From: Paenibacillus campinasensis
Lineage (GTDB): Bacteria; Bacillota; Bacilli; Paenibacillales; Paenibacillaceae
Direction: 5' to 3'
NCBI RefSeq assembly: GCF_002272015.1
Contig: NZ_NPBY01000011.1
Location: 1-64,000 of the forward strand
Length of the DNA: 64,000 nt
Position 1 is the first letter of the stretch. Each line of letters starts with the position of its first letter. The translations under genes were made by a program, and so were the position numbers. The notes beneath the pieces were generated by a model. That model did not search any database. It saw nothing but the letters and a program-made list of their open reading frames with translations, and was not told where the DNA came from. Below, one piece after another: positions 17,271 through 26,018 of this stretch.

Positions 17271-17591
17271 GTGGACAGAATCCTAACAGAAGAACAGTTT
17301 CAGCAATTGATTCAGCGTGATCAATATACGGTGTTGAAGTTTGATACGACGTGGTGCCCGGATTGCAAAAATCTGGACCGCTTTATCGGCGATATTATCG
17401 CGGAGAATGCAGATAAGGAATTTTATGCGATGGATGCGGAGCAGTTCCAGCCGATTGCCGAAGCCAATGAGGTGCGCGGCATCCCGAGTCTGCTTGTCTA
17501 TAAAAACGGAGAGAAAGTAGCCCATCTGCACAGCAAATTTGCGAAAACGCCGACCCAGGTGAGAGAATACTTGCAGTCGCTGGAAGGGTAA
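17271..17591 (+). CDS. Thioredoxin family protein
   Basis: A 106-residue single-domain thioredoxin fold. The active site is WCPDC (Cys29 and Cys32) instead of the classical WCGPC, and the cis-proline loop is RGIPSLLVYKNG. No signal peptide is present, so it works in the cytoplasm, probably as a thiol-disulfide reductase with altered redox potential (YtpP/YusE class). The GTG start follows AAAGGAGAGGCTGCAA. It is monocistronic, with a strong terminator downstream and a palindrome upstream. Confidence 0.85.
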   Translation: MDRILTEEQFQQLIQRDQYTVLKFDTTWCPDCKNLDRFIGDIIAENADKEFYAMDAEQFQPIAEANEVRGIPSLLVYKNGEKVAHLHSKFAKTPTQVREYLQSLEG

Positions 17592-17672
17592 CGAAGACGG
17601 ATAGGCCGAGTAGAGGCCAGCGCGAATACCAAGCTGCCGAATCGAAGGCCGACGCTTGATTGCACACAACCA

Positions 17673-17719
17673 AAATCCTTAGCTGTCTGTATATCGATAC
17701 AGAAGCTAAGGATTTTTTT
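17673..17719 (+). terminator. Intrinsic terminator after the thioredoxin-like gene
   Basis: ATCCTTAGCT (17675-17684) pairs with AGCTAAGGAT (17704-17713), followed by a seven-thymine run (17713-17719). Confidence 0.8.
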
Positions 17720-17768
17720 GGTGTCGATATCGGCTCATTACCTATGATCCTCGGCTGCCGCTGCCGCT

Positions 17769-18431
17769 TCAGGCGTCAGAAGGTTTATGAAGCACGGCCC
17801 GGAAGCAGTGCAGCCCGCCCCACATTTCGGTATATAGCGCGTCAGGCGGCAGCCTGAAATCGGTCTCCCCCGCGAAGGCAAAGCCAGCCTGCTGCAGTGT
17901 CTGCTGGATGTTCTCCAGATGAACCGCTGGATAGTCGAAAGTAAGCACCAGCAATCCGCCAGGTTTGAGAGTGCGGTAAAACTCCCCAATGGCTGCTGAT
18001 TGGTCCTCAGGCGTCATGTGTTCCAGCACCGAGATGCAGAACACCCTGTCGAATTTCTCGCGGTCATAAGGCAGATCCGCCAGATTGGCATGGGCAAGAT
18101 GCAGTCGATGCTGCCAATCGCTGGCTTGCCGCTGCGCAGCATCCAGTCCAAAATCGCGCGCGATGTCCTCCAGAATTTGCGGCCGGGATGTGATTCGCGG
18201 GTCGATATCGCAGGCATGAACCTCCCGGCTGACCTCAGCCAGCGCAAACTTGAATGGATGAGATATCCCGCATGCTGCATCCAGCAGCACATCGTCCTCG
18301 CGAGCAAATGACAAAGCCCAGGCATATTCATACGGTCGGCTCCACCATACCGGCGGCAACGGGTGGATCAGATGATCCCTCCGGGCATCCGATTGCAGGA
18401 TGAAGCGGGAGGTGGTTACATGATCAGGCAA
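17769..18431 (-). CDS. Class I SAM-dependent methyltransferase
   Basis: A 220-residue Methyltransf_11-type protein. Motif I is VLLDAACGISHPF, with the acidic residue of motif II in VHACDIDPR, then FDRVFCISVLEHM and LKPGGLLVLTFDYP. The N-terminal 40 residues (PLPPVWWSRPYEYAWAL) look like a substrate lid. The substrate cannot be named. The start is TTG with AAAGGGGGACTTTCG upstream. It lies 111 bases downstream of the carbonic anhydrase gene on the same strand. Confidence 0.8.
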   Translation of the reverse strand: MPDHVTTSRFILQSDARRDHLIHPLPPVWWSRPYEYAWALSFAREDDVLLDAACGISHPFKFALAEVSREVHACDIDPRITSRPQILEDIARDFGLDAAQRQASDWQHRLHLAHANLADLPYDREKFDRVFCISVLEHMTPEDQSAAIGEFYRTLKPGGLLVLTFDYPAVHLENIQQTLQQAGFAFAGETDFRLPPDALYTEMWGGLHCFRAVLHKPSDA

Positions 18432-18542
18432 CGAAAGTCCCCCTTTATTGATAGCGCAAGCTACATAAATTCAATAGATATATATTCCGTATAAGCCGGA
18501 TCATGTTGAACTTCTCGCTTAGAGCGGAAAAAATTAGACAGA

Positions 18543-19202
18543 TTACGAGCAGGCCAGGCCGCAGGAACAGCGGCGATTGCCAAACAGCAAGGTATAGCTG
18601 GAGGTGAATTCGCGATTCACTGCGCGTACGGCTGCGGCAAATTCATCGGCATTACGCGGGATCGGAGGCAGTTCATCGGCTTTCTGCTGGGTATCAATGA
18701 CGGCCCCTGGCGGAACGAAGCGATGGCTGTCTACAACGATATGGCCGGTGACGACAGCGTTGCTGGAGATATACACATTACTTCCGACGATGGCCTGAAA
18801 CACAAGCGATTGGAAACCGACAAAGGAACGCTCCCCGATGTAGGCCGGCCCGTGTACGATCGCCCCGTGCGTTATACTAACATCACGGTCGATATAGATG
18901 GAATAATGGCGCCCTTTAACCTCAACCCGCTCATCGTACAGGCCATGCAGGATCACGCCGTCCTGCAGGCTGGCGCGTTCTCCTATATAGAAAGGGGAGC
19001 CTTCATCGGCACGGATGCTGGCATGCGGAGCAATAAACACATGCGGCTTGATCGTCACATCCCCGATGACGCTGCTGAACGGCCCCACGAATGCGGTTGG
19101 ATCAATCGCAGGATACATGGACTTCGGCTGGAAGCTGGTGACCGGGCTCGGCCCGATATAATGGACAAAAGCATTCTGAGGCGCATTGGACATCGTGTTC
19201 AT
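18543..19202 (-). CDS. Gamma-class carbonic anhydrase (Cam/CcmM-like)
   Basis: A 219-residue left-handed beta-helix protein with hexapeptide repeats. The family signature IRADEGSPFYIGERASLQDGV is present, with the conserved Arg (about 64) and Gln. The three zinc-ligand histidines are His86 (VILHG), His112 and His117 (THGAIVHG), as in Cam of Methanosarcina and CcmM. Full ligand conservation favours real CO2 hydration over an acyltransferase role. The C-terminus is an unusual Cys-rich tail (RRCSCGLACS). No signal peptide is seen. A beta-class enzyme is encoded 15 kb away. The ATG follows GGGGGTTCGAAG; the gene is divergent from the mannoside operon. Confidence 0.82.
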   Translation of the reverse strand: MNTMSNAPQNAFVHYIGPSPVTSFQPKSMYPAIDPTAFVGPFSSVIGDVTIKPHVFIAPHASIRADEGSPFYIGERASLQDGVILHGLYDERVEVKGRHYSIYIDRDVSITHGAIVHGPAYIGERSFVGFQSLVFQAIVGSNVYISSNAVVTGHIVVDSHRFVPPGAVIDTQQKADELPPIPRNADEFAAAVRAVNREFTSSYTLLFGNRRCSCGLACS

Positions 19203-19327
19203 CTTCGAACCCCCTTACACGCGAACATTGGTTTATTGTATGTGCGGTGCGGCACAATGGCGACTGCCTATATACGGAAGACATGGAAGACCGTAATTTT
19301 TCTACCCTGTGACCGCCATTCGTCCCC

Positions 19328-19356
19328 TTACCAAAAGACAGCGCTACCATTACAAT
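19328..19356 (+). promoter_or_regulatory. Probable promoter of the beta-mannoside operon
   Basis: TTACCA (19328-19333), a 17-base spacer and TACAAT (19351-19356) lie just upstream of the AAAGGGGG ribosome binding site of the binding-protein gene. No clear catabolite (cre) box was found by eye. Confidence 0.45.
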
Positions 19357-19388
19357 GAGTCTAGCAAATGAAAGGGGGCTTACTAGAG

Positions 19389-20699
19389 ATGAAAAAATGG
19401 ATAACCGTGCTTTGCTTCACATTGATCACATCTGTCTTGCTTGCCGCATGCGGAGGAGGAAACGGCACCGGCAGCGGAAGCAGTGAAGGAAAGGTGCGCA
19501 TCAGCATCTGGCATAACTGGACCGGGCAGGATGCCAAGGCGACAGCGATGCGCCAGATTATCGAGGATTTCAAAAATGACAATCCGAATATTGAGGTTGT
19601 TGACGAAGGCTTGCCTACGGACGGGTTGAGAACACGGCTGCGCACGGTGGCTGCCGCCGACGAAATGCCGGATCTGTTCGTAATGTGGCCGGATGCGATG
19701 ACGAAGGAGTTCGTGAACGGCGATCTGCTTCAGCCAATCGATGAGGAGCTTGCAGCTAATCCGGAATGGAAGAACAACTTTATTCCGAATGCGCTGGATG
19801 GCTATACCGTGGATGGCAAAGTCTACTCCGTGCCGATGAACCTGGCACCTACTTCTTTTATTTATTACAACGAGGCGATCTTCAACCAATATGGTGTCAA
19901 GGTGCCAACGACCTGGGAAGAGCTGGAGACGGCGATTCAGACTTTTAATGACAATGATGTCATTCCGATTGCGCTTGGGAACAAGGCCAACTGGGTCGTT
20001 CAATCCACCCTGTTCAGCACGCTGGCTGACCGCATTACCGGCACCGATTGGTTCCTGAAAGCAGTGGAGCAGGACGGCGCGAAATTTACCGATCCTGAGT
20101 TCATTGAAGCGCTGAACGTGCTGAAAAGCCTGGGTGAGGCCGGTGCTTTCCAGGAAGGGTTTAACAGCATTGACGAAACCCAGATGATGCAGCTGTATTT
20201 CCAGGGCAAAGCCGCGATGGTGATCAACGGCGGTTGGGCGCTTGCGAACCTGGTGAACAACGCGCCGGCAGAAGTGCTGGACAACACGCATATTACAATT
20301 TTGCCGGCCATTGACGGCGGTAAAGGCGAGGCGAACGTCACTTCCGGAGTGGTTGGAACGGGTCTTGGCGTGAGCAAGAAGCTCGAAGGAGCGCGGAAGG
20401 AAGCAGCGATGAAGCTGTTCTATGCGCTGGCTGGACCTGACGGTCAGAAAGCTACGCTGGACAGCAGCACGCTTGTCAGCTACAACATTGAACTGGACAG
20501 AAGCAAGGCCCATCCGTTGTTTGTGGAGCTGTATGAGCTGATGCAGGATGTGAAGATTACACCGGTATACGATTCCAAGCTGGGATCGGCGGCAACAGAG
20601 GTGATCAACAACGGCCTGCAAGATCTGCTGATGAACGGAAAAGCCGAGGATGTTGCTCAAAAACTCCAGGATGCCCAGGCGCAGGCCGCAGGCAAGTAA
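19389..20699 (+). CDS. Sugar ABC transporter substrate-binding lipoprotein (family 1)
   Basis: About 436 residues. A lipoprotein signal peptide ends at the lipobox LLAAC (Cys about residue 20), so the protein is anchored outside the membrane. The mature part is an extracellular solute-binding protein family 1 fold (ISIWHNWTGQDAKA; SVPMNLAPTSFIYYNEAIF; GKAAMVINGGWAL). It captures oligosaccharides for the two permeases that follow. The neighbouring beta-mannosidase suggests beta-mannosides as ligand. The ATG at 19389 has AAAGGGGG ten bases upstream; an ATG seven codons earlier overlaps that site and is rejected. Confidence 0.9.
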   Translation: MKKWITVLCFTLITSVLLAACGGGNGTGSGSSEGKVRISIWHNWTGQDAKATAMRQIIEDFKNDNPNIEVVDEGLPTDGLRTRLRTVAAADEMPDLFVMWPDAMTKEFVNGDLLQPIDEELAANPEWKNNFIPNALDGYTVDGKVYSVPMNLAPTSFIYYNEAIFNQYGVKVPTTWEELETAIQTFNDNDVIPIALGNKANWVVQSTLFSTLADRITGTDWFLKAVEQDGAKFTDPEFIEALNVLKSLGEAGAFQEGFNSIDETQMMQLYFQGKAAMVINGGWALANLVNNAPAEVLDNTHITILPAIDGGKGEANVTSGVVGTGLGVSKKLEGARKEAAMKLFYALAGPDGQKATLDSSTLVSYNIELDRSKAHPLFVELYELMQDVKITPVYDSKLGSAATEVINNGLQDLLMNGKAEDVAQKLQDAQAQAAGK

Positions 20700-20715
20700 G
20701 CTTTACGTCAAGCGA

Positions 20716-20750
20716 TCCCCCTTCCCGGTGAGGGAGGGGGAATTTCATTT
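20716..20750 (+). promoter_or_regulatory. Intercistronic hairpin between binding protein and permease genes
   Basis: TCCCCCTTCCC (20716-20726) pairs with GGGAGGGGGA (20732-20741), followed by ATTTCATTTC. Such a hairpin commonly stabilises the abundant binding-protein mRNA and lets only part of the transcripts continue into the permease genes. Confidence 0.6.
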
Positions 20751-20768
20751 CAAGGGAGTGTGAGCTGG

Positions 20769-21647
20769 ATGAACCTACTGCAAAACCGCCGCTTTATTAT
20801 GACAGGGCTGGCGCCGGCGGTGATTCTTTACGCCCTGTTCGTTTTTGTCCCGGTAATATGGTCGGCGTATTACGGATTCTTCGATTGGTCCGGCATTGGC
20901 GAGGCCAGCTATATCGGGCTGCAAAACTATGCTGAAATATGGCGTGATCCGATATTCTGGCGAGCGTTAAAAAACAACATTATATTCGTTCTCGCCTCGG
21001 TATTCGGACAGATTCCGATTGCGCTAGTACTGGCTGTGCTGCTGCATAAAAGCAGCCTGCTTCACCGATTTCTCCGTTCGGCTGTGTTTCTGCCGATGGT
21101 GCTGTCCACCGTTGTGATCGGGATGATCTGGCAGTACATCTATCATCCGCAGATCGGCATCTTGAACTTTCTGCTGAACACGCTGGGGCTGGATAGCTGG
21201 CGACTGCAGTGGCTGTCCGATCCGGTGATCGCCATTTATTCCTTGGTGCCGCCGCTGATCTGGAGTTTTGTCGGGCTGTATCTGATCATCTTCGTGTCGG
21301 CGCTGCAGAACATTCCAAGCGAAATTCATGACGCTGCCAAAATCGACGGTGTATCGGGTCTGAGAAAACTGGTCAGTATCACGCTGCCCATGATCAAAAA
21401 CACGGTTCAGGTCGCCATCATTTTGTGCATATCGGGAAGCTTGAAGTCATTTGACCTGGTGTTCATCATGACCAAGGGCGGACCGGCTCACGCAACGGAG
21501 CTGCTGGCTACGTATATGTACAACTCCACATTTACGACTTACCGCTATGGCTTCGGCAGTGCCATCTCAACGACGATTGTGATCATCAGCTTGCTGCTGA
21601 TCGGAACGAGTCAATGGCTGGCCTCCAGGAAGAAAGATGCGGTGTAA
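20769..21647 (+). CDS. Sugar ABC transporter permease (MsmF/UgpA type)
   Basis: About 292 residues with six predicted membrane helices; the first is near residues 12-32. The EAA loop that contacts the ATPase is present (IHDAAKIDGVSGLRKLVSITLPMIK). It pairs with the second permease to form a CUT1-family carbohydrate channel. The ATG at 20769 is preceded by AAGGGAG ten bases upstream; a GTG three codons earlier is too close to that site. Confidence 0.9.
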   Translation: MNLLQNRRFIMTGLAPAVILYALFVFVPVIWSAYYGFFDWSGIGEASYIGLQNYAEIWRDPIFWRALKNNIIFVLASVFGQIPIALVLAVLLHKSSLLHRFLRSAVFLPMVLSTVVIGMIWQYIYHPQIGILNFLLNTLGLDSWRLQWLSDPVIAIYSLVPPLIWSFVGLYLIIFVSALQNIPSEIHDAAKIDGVSGLRKLVSITLPMIKNTVQVAIILCISGSLKSFDLVFIMTKGGPAHATELLATYMYNSTFTTYRYGFGSAISTTIVIISLLLIGTSQWLASRKKDAV

Positions 21648-21737
21648 TCATCGGCCGATCCGCGTTTATCCCCGAGATGAACGTACGCTGTAAACAGATA
21701 GATAGAGGTGTTATAGAGAGAGGAGGAGACGGGAGTT

Positions 21738-22619
21738 ATGCAAACAGCCACAACCGCAGCCAAGCCGGGACCGTCCGGAGCCGGAGCAGGCTCGATCGTT
21801 CGCAGAGCGGGCCAAAGTATCTTTTGGCTAATCCTTACGATCTATGGTATTTTAACGTTGTATCCGTTCTTTTGGCTCGTGATAAGCGCGTTTAAAACGA
21901 ATGAGGATTTTTACAGCCGGCCGTTTGGCTTGCCTGAAATCTGGAGATGGGACAATTTCAGCCATGCCTGGGCCAGCTCAAGGCTCGGCAGCGCCTTCGT
22001 CAATTCGATCATCGTATCGCTGGGGTCGCTGGTATTGACCTTGTTTATCGCCGCGCTGGCCTCATTTATTCTTGCCAGATTCCAGTTCAAATGGAAAGGG
22101 TGGATGTTTGCTTTCTTTGTTGTCGGAATGCTGATTCCGATCCACAGCACCCTCGTTCCATTGTTCATTCTGATGAAACAGATGTCCCTGCTCAATACAT
22201 ACTGGGCTCTGATATTGCCATATACGGCATTTGCGCTTCCGACCGCGATTTTTGTGCTGACCGCTTATTTGACCAGCATACCGCGGGACATCGAGGAGGC
22301 ATCCTTTATTGACGGCACCGGCCTGTGGGGGCTGTTCTTCCGGATCATGCTGCCCATGTCGCTGCCGGCGCTGGCGACGGTCACCATACTCAGCTTTTTG
22401 CATGCATGGAACGATTTTTCGTTCGCCCTTGTATTTATTAACAAGACAGAACTCAAGACGCTGCCTTTGGCCATTGCCAACTTCGCCGACGGATATCAGA
22501 CCGATTACGGGCTGACGCTCGCGGCGATGACACTCTCTGTCATTCCGACGGTGCTGCTGTATCTTCTATTCCAGGAGCAGATGATGAAAGGGATGACGGC
22601 CGGGGCTGTGAAAGGATAA
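21738..22619 (+). CDS. Carbohydrate ABC transporter permease (MsmG/UgpE type)
   Basis: A 293-residue second permease with six predicted membrane helices. The EAA motif is IEEASFIDGTGLWGLFFRIMLPMSLPAL. A polar Thr/Ala/Gly-rich tail (about 28 residues) precedes the first helix, longer than usual. The transporter has no ATPase gene here; CUT1 systems in Bacillota often share one MsmX/MsmK-type ATPase encoded elsewhere. GAGGAGACGGGAGTT precedes the ATG. Confidence 0.9.
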   Translation: MQTATTAAKPGPSGAGAGSIVRRAGQSIFWLILTIYGILTLYPFFWLVISAFKTNEDFYSRPFGLPEIWRWDNFSHAWASSRLGSAFVNSIIVSLGSLVLTLFIAALASFILARFQFKWKGWMFAFFVVGMLIPIHSTLVPLFILMKQMSLLNTYWALILPYTAFALPTAIFVLTAYLTSIPRDIEEASFIDGTGLWGLFFRIMLPMSLPALATVTILSFLHAWNDFSFALVFINKTELKTLPLAIANFADGYQTDYGLTLAAMTLSVIPTVLLYLLFQEQMMKGMTAGAVKG

Positions 22620-22647
22620 GGGAGTACATAGGGAGGGGGGATCCGCC

Positions 22648-24426
22648 TTGCGACGCTGGCTTCGTTCATCACTTCGGCGGAAGCTGTCTCTGCTTGTTGC
22701 CGGGTCGGTTGTTATACCACTGGTGGCGCTCGGACTGTTCGCTTTTGTAACCTCATCCCGAATTACGGAAGAAAAGGCTACGCTGTCCGGCATCGATATG
22801 CTGAAGCAGCTGGATGCCAACCTTCGTTTTATGCTGGTGGATATCGAGAACATATCCATCTATCTGATTGGGGAAAGGGATATTCAAAGTTATTTGCTCC
22901 GGCATGAGGACCGGGAGGATGAGCGGACAGAGATCGTGGGCCGGATGACCAATCTGGCTACCTCCAAGCCCTATATCGCCAATATTTCGATTTACCCCGA
23001 GCGGTTTGATGCACAGCTGTCCACGGGCAACTGGTATGAATCCGATCTGCCGAACCCTGGCCTTGCGAAGGAGCGGAAGCCCGGCAAGTTCTGGTCCGAC
23101 GTGTACCGGATTGTAAACTATTCGGGGGAGCAGCATGTGATCACCTTGATGAGGCCGATTCGCAGTATCCATGATTATGCCCACCTGGGCTGGATGTCCA
23201 TCAGCCTGAGCGAGAGGGTGCTGTCCCGCAGTTTGATTCGTCCGGATTTCGGGCGGGGCGAGGGGCGCATTGAACTGGTGAATGCCGATGGCATCATTCT
23301 GTCATCGGCGGATAAATCGAGACTCGGGAAGAGGCTGGACGAATATGATCCAGGCCTCTTCTCCATTGTCTCGCAGGCGGAAAGCGGATCTGCGGTATAC
23401 GGAGAAGATGAGGGCAAACGCACGGTGCTGTATTATCGTGAAGGGCTCACCGATTGGATTCTGATCGGCACTATCCCCTACGATCAGTACCGTGCTGAGA
23501 ACGGTTATATTCTGGGACTGACCGGGATTGCGGTCGGCATATCGGCAGCGGTCAGCGTATTGCTCGTCTGGTTCACCGTCCGCCGAACGACGCGTCCGCT
23601 GCAGCTGCTGGCCCGCCACTTGACCCGAATTAATCCGCATCGTCCGCTTCCGCATTTTGCGGTGACTACGGATGATGAGATCGGCAAGCTTGGCGAAAGC
23701 TACAATCTGCTTGGAGCTCATATTGAGGAGCTGAAGCAGGATGTGATTCGAGGAGAGGCACGGAAGAAGGAGGCGGATATGCGTGCGCTTCAGGCGCAGA
23801 TCAACCCGCATTTCCTGTACAACACCTTGTCCTCGATTCACTGGATTGCGCTGATGGCCAAGGAGGCGCGGATTGCAGATATGGTGGAGGGTCTCAGCCA
23901 GTTCTTGCGGCTGAGTCTGAATCAAGGCAAGGAATATTGCCCGGTGGAACAGGAAGTGGATCATATTCGCCAATATGCTCGGGTGCAGAACATTCGCTAC
24001 TCCGGCAAATTCCGGGTCGATTATATGGTGGATGCATCCCTGAAGGACCAAATGATGCTGAAGCTGCTCCTGCAGCCGTTGGTGGAGAACGCCATGATCC
24101 ACGGGCTGCAGAAGAAAGACGGGCCGGGCACGATCTTGATCATGATCCGTCCGGAGGGGCGGATGATGAGCTTTCTGATTCTGGATGACGGTGTCGGCAT
24201 GAGCCGGGAGCGGCTTGAAGAGGTTCGCCGATCCCTGCACGAGCCGCTGGATCACAATGATTTGGATCAGGAAGGGGCCGCTGAGGAAGGCGGCTACGGC
24301 CTGCGCAACGTGAATGAGCGTCTGATGCTGCATTACGGTCCGGATGCTCAGCTTGAGGTGGACAGCCGGGAGGGCGGAGGTACCCGGATTGCATTCACGA
24401 TTCCGATGTTGGAGGGGGCGCCATGA
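22648..24426 (+). CDS. YesM-type sensor histidine kinase
   Basis: A 592-residue membrane kinase. Helix 1 (about 15-36) and helix 2 (about 285-307) flank a large extracellular sensor, then a HAMP linker follows. The LytS/YesM-type His_kinase domain carries the phospho-accepting His in QAQINPHFLYNTL, and the ATP-binding domain has LVENAMIHG, DDGVGMS and GGYGLRNVNERL. It presumably senses the sugar or the loaded binding protein and signals to the next gene. TTG is the start, with GGGAGGGGGG upstream. It overlaps the response regulator by 4 bases. Confidence 0.9.
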   Translation: MRRWLRSSLRRKLSLLVAGSVVIPLVALGLFAFVTSSRITEEKATLSGIDMLKQLDANLRFMLVDIENISIYLIGERDIQSYLLRHEDREDERTEIVGRMTNLATSKPYIANISIYPERFDAQLSTGNWYESDLPNPGLAKERKPGKFWSDVYRIVNYSGEQHVITLMRPIRSIHDYAHLGWMSISLSERVLSRSLIRPDFGRGEGRIELVNADGIILSSADKSRLGKRLDEYDPGLFSIVSQAESGSAVYGEDEGKRTVLYYREGLTDWILIGTIPYDQYRAENGYILGLTGIAVGISAAVSVLLVWFTVRRTTRPLQLLARHLTRINPHRPLPHFAVTTDDEIGKLGESYNLLGAHIEELKQDVIRGEARKKEADMRALQAQINPHFLYNTLSSIHWIALMAKEARIADMVEGLSQFLRLSLNQGKEYCPVEQEVDHIRQYARVQNIRYSGKFRVDYMVDASLKDQMMLKLLLQPLVENAMIHGLQKKDGPGTILIMIRPEGRMMSFLILDDGVGMSRERLEEVRRSLHEPLDHNDLDQEGAAEEGGYGLRNVNERLMLHYGPDAQLEVDSREGGGTRIAFTIPMLEGAP

Positions 24427-26018
24427 AAGTTTTGATCGTTGATGATGAGGAAATCATTCGCGAAGGGTTGTCCAGTGTCATTTCATGGAGCGAGCTTGGG
24501 CTCACCTTGCTGCCGCCGGCCTCTTCGGCCGAGGAAGCGCTGGAGCGGCTGCCCGTTGATAAGCCGCATATTATTCTGACAGACATCCGGATGAGCGGCA
24601 TAACCGGGCTTGAGATGGCGGATGAAGCGAAAGAGCGGCTGCCGGACGTCGAGATTATTATTTTGTCGGGCCATAACGATTTTGCATACGCGCAGAAGGC
24701 GATCCGGCAGGGCGTGGTGGACTATCTGCTGAAAACGAGCCCGCCGGAGGATATTATCCAGACCGTGCTGAAAGCGAAACAGCGGCTCCAGGAGCGCTGG
24801 GCCGACAAGACCCGGGAGGACCGCATGGCCCGCGATGAGAAGGAGCGGCAATTTTACAAATGGGTGATTCAAGGAGAGCCGGTGCCCGGAGAGCTGCCTT
24901 CCTTTATCGGGGAATCGTTTACACGAGCGGGAGAGGATCCCGGCGCTTATCATTGGCAGGTGCTCATCTTGGAGGCGCAGGGCTGGAATGGGCCAGGTTA
25001 TTCCGCTTCGCTGCTGCTGTTTGCTGTCCAGAACATGCTTCAGGACCTGCTCCCATACAGTGCATTTGCAATCCAGAAGGATAGCCTGGTCGGCCTGATG
25101 GCGGTTGGCGCAGGCGGAGAGCCGGCTGGTGCCGAGCCGCAAGACGGATGGCTGCATCTGATCGGCAGGGTAGAGAACCTGCTGAAATGCAATATCCGGC
25201 TGGCGATCGGAGAAACGGTGACGAGCGTTGAGCAGGCGCATCAAAGCTATACGGCTGCCGCTTCCGTCTTCCGCTATTTTCACCTGCTGTCATCAAAGGT
25301 GCTGGATTACCGGGTCATTGCCAGCCGTCAGGGCGGGAAAATGCTGCTCTCCCAGGAGGAGGAAACGGCGCTTGGCACGCTGCTGCTGGACAACGATCCA
25401 GTGGCATTGAACAGGTGGGTGGAAGGCTTGTACGAGACGCTGTCCGCTGATCCGCAGAGCACGTTCGAATCCGCGGAGGCCTGTCTGCAATCGGCGGCCG
25501 TGGCAGGCTATCGCTGGCTGGAAAGAACGCTGCGCACGACCGGGCGGGAGGAAGAGCTCCGCATGGAGCCATGGCTGCAAACCGAAAGGGAGGGGCTGCT
25601 GCCTCGGGGCGCCCTGTTCCGTTACTTGCATGAAATTATGGATCATTATCATACTCATCTGGGCGATGGTAGCGAGGCGCATGTGAGGCGGGCCAAAGCG
25701 TTTGTGGAATCTTCATCATTACGGGAGATCAGCTTGCAGCAGGTGGCCGGGCATCTGCATCTTCACCCTGGGCATCTGGGGGAGCTGTTTCGGAAGGTGA
25801 CCGGCACGACATTCGGGGATTATGTGACCGAGCTGCGCATGAAGCGAGCGATGGAGCTGCTGGCAGCGTCGCCGGCCAAGGTGAGTGAAATTTCACTGCT
25901 GATCGGTTATGAAGATGTGAAATATTTCAGCAGGCTGTTTAAGAAGCATGTCGGAAAAACGCCGAGCGAATATCGGGAAGAGACACAGGTAGGAAGTGAG
26001 GTTAAGGCATGGAACTGA
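24423..26018 (+). CDS. YesN-type response regulator with AraC DNA-binding domain
   Basis: A 531-residue protein. The N-terminal receiver domain has the acidic pair in LIVDDEEI, the phospho-acceptor Asp in IILTDIRMSG (about 55) and the conserved Lys in VDYLLKTSPPED. A variable middle region follows. The C-terminal AraC-type double helix-turn-helix (SLQQVAGHLHLHPGHLGELFR and VSEISLLIGYEDVKYFSRLF) ends in KTPSEYRE. It is the partner of the overlapping kinase gene and probably activates the mannoside operon. Confidence 0.9.
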   Translation: MKVLIVDDEEIIREGLSSVISWSELGLTLLPPASSAEEALERLPVDKPHIILTDIRMSGITGLEMADEAKERLPDVEIIILSGHNDFAYAQKAIRQGVVDYLLKTSPPEDIIQTVLKAKQRLQERWADKTREDRMARDEKERQFYKWVIQGEPVPGELPSFIGESFTRAGEDPGAYHWQVLILEAQGWNGPGYSASLLLFAVQNMLQDLLPYSAFAIQKDSLVGLMAVGAGGEPAGAEPQDGWLHLIGRVENLLKCNIRLAIGETVTSVEQAHQSYTAAASVFRYFHLLSSKVLDYRVIASRQGGKMLLSQEEETALGTLLLDNDPVALNRWVEGLYETLSADPQSTFESAEACLQSAAVAGYRWLERTLRTTGREEELRMEPWLQTEREGLLPRGALFRYLHEIMDHYHTHLGDGSEAHVRRAKAFVESSSLREISLQQVAGHLHLHPGHLGELFRKVTGTTFGDYVTELRMKRAMELLAASPAKVSEISLLIGYEDVKYFSRLFKKHVGKTPSEYREETQVGSEVKAWN

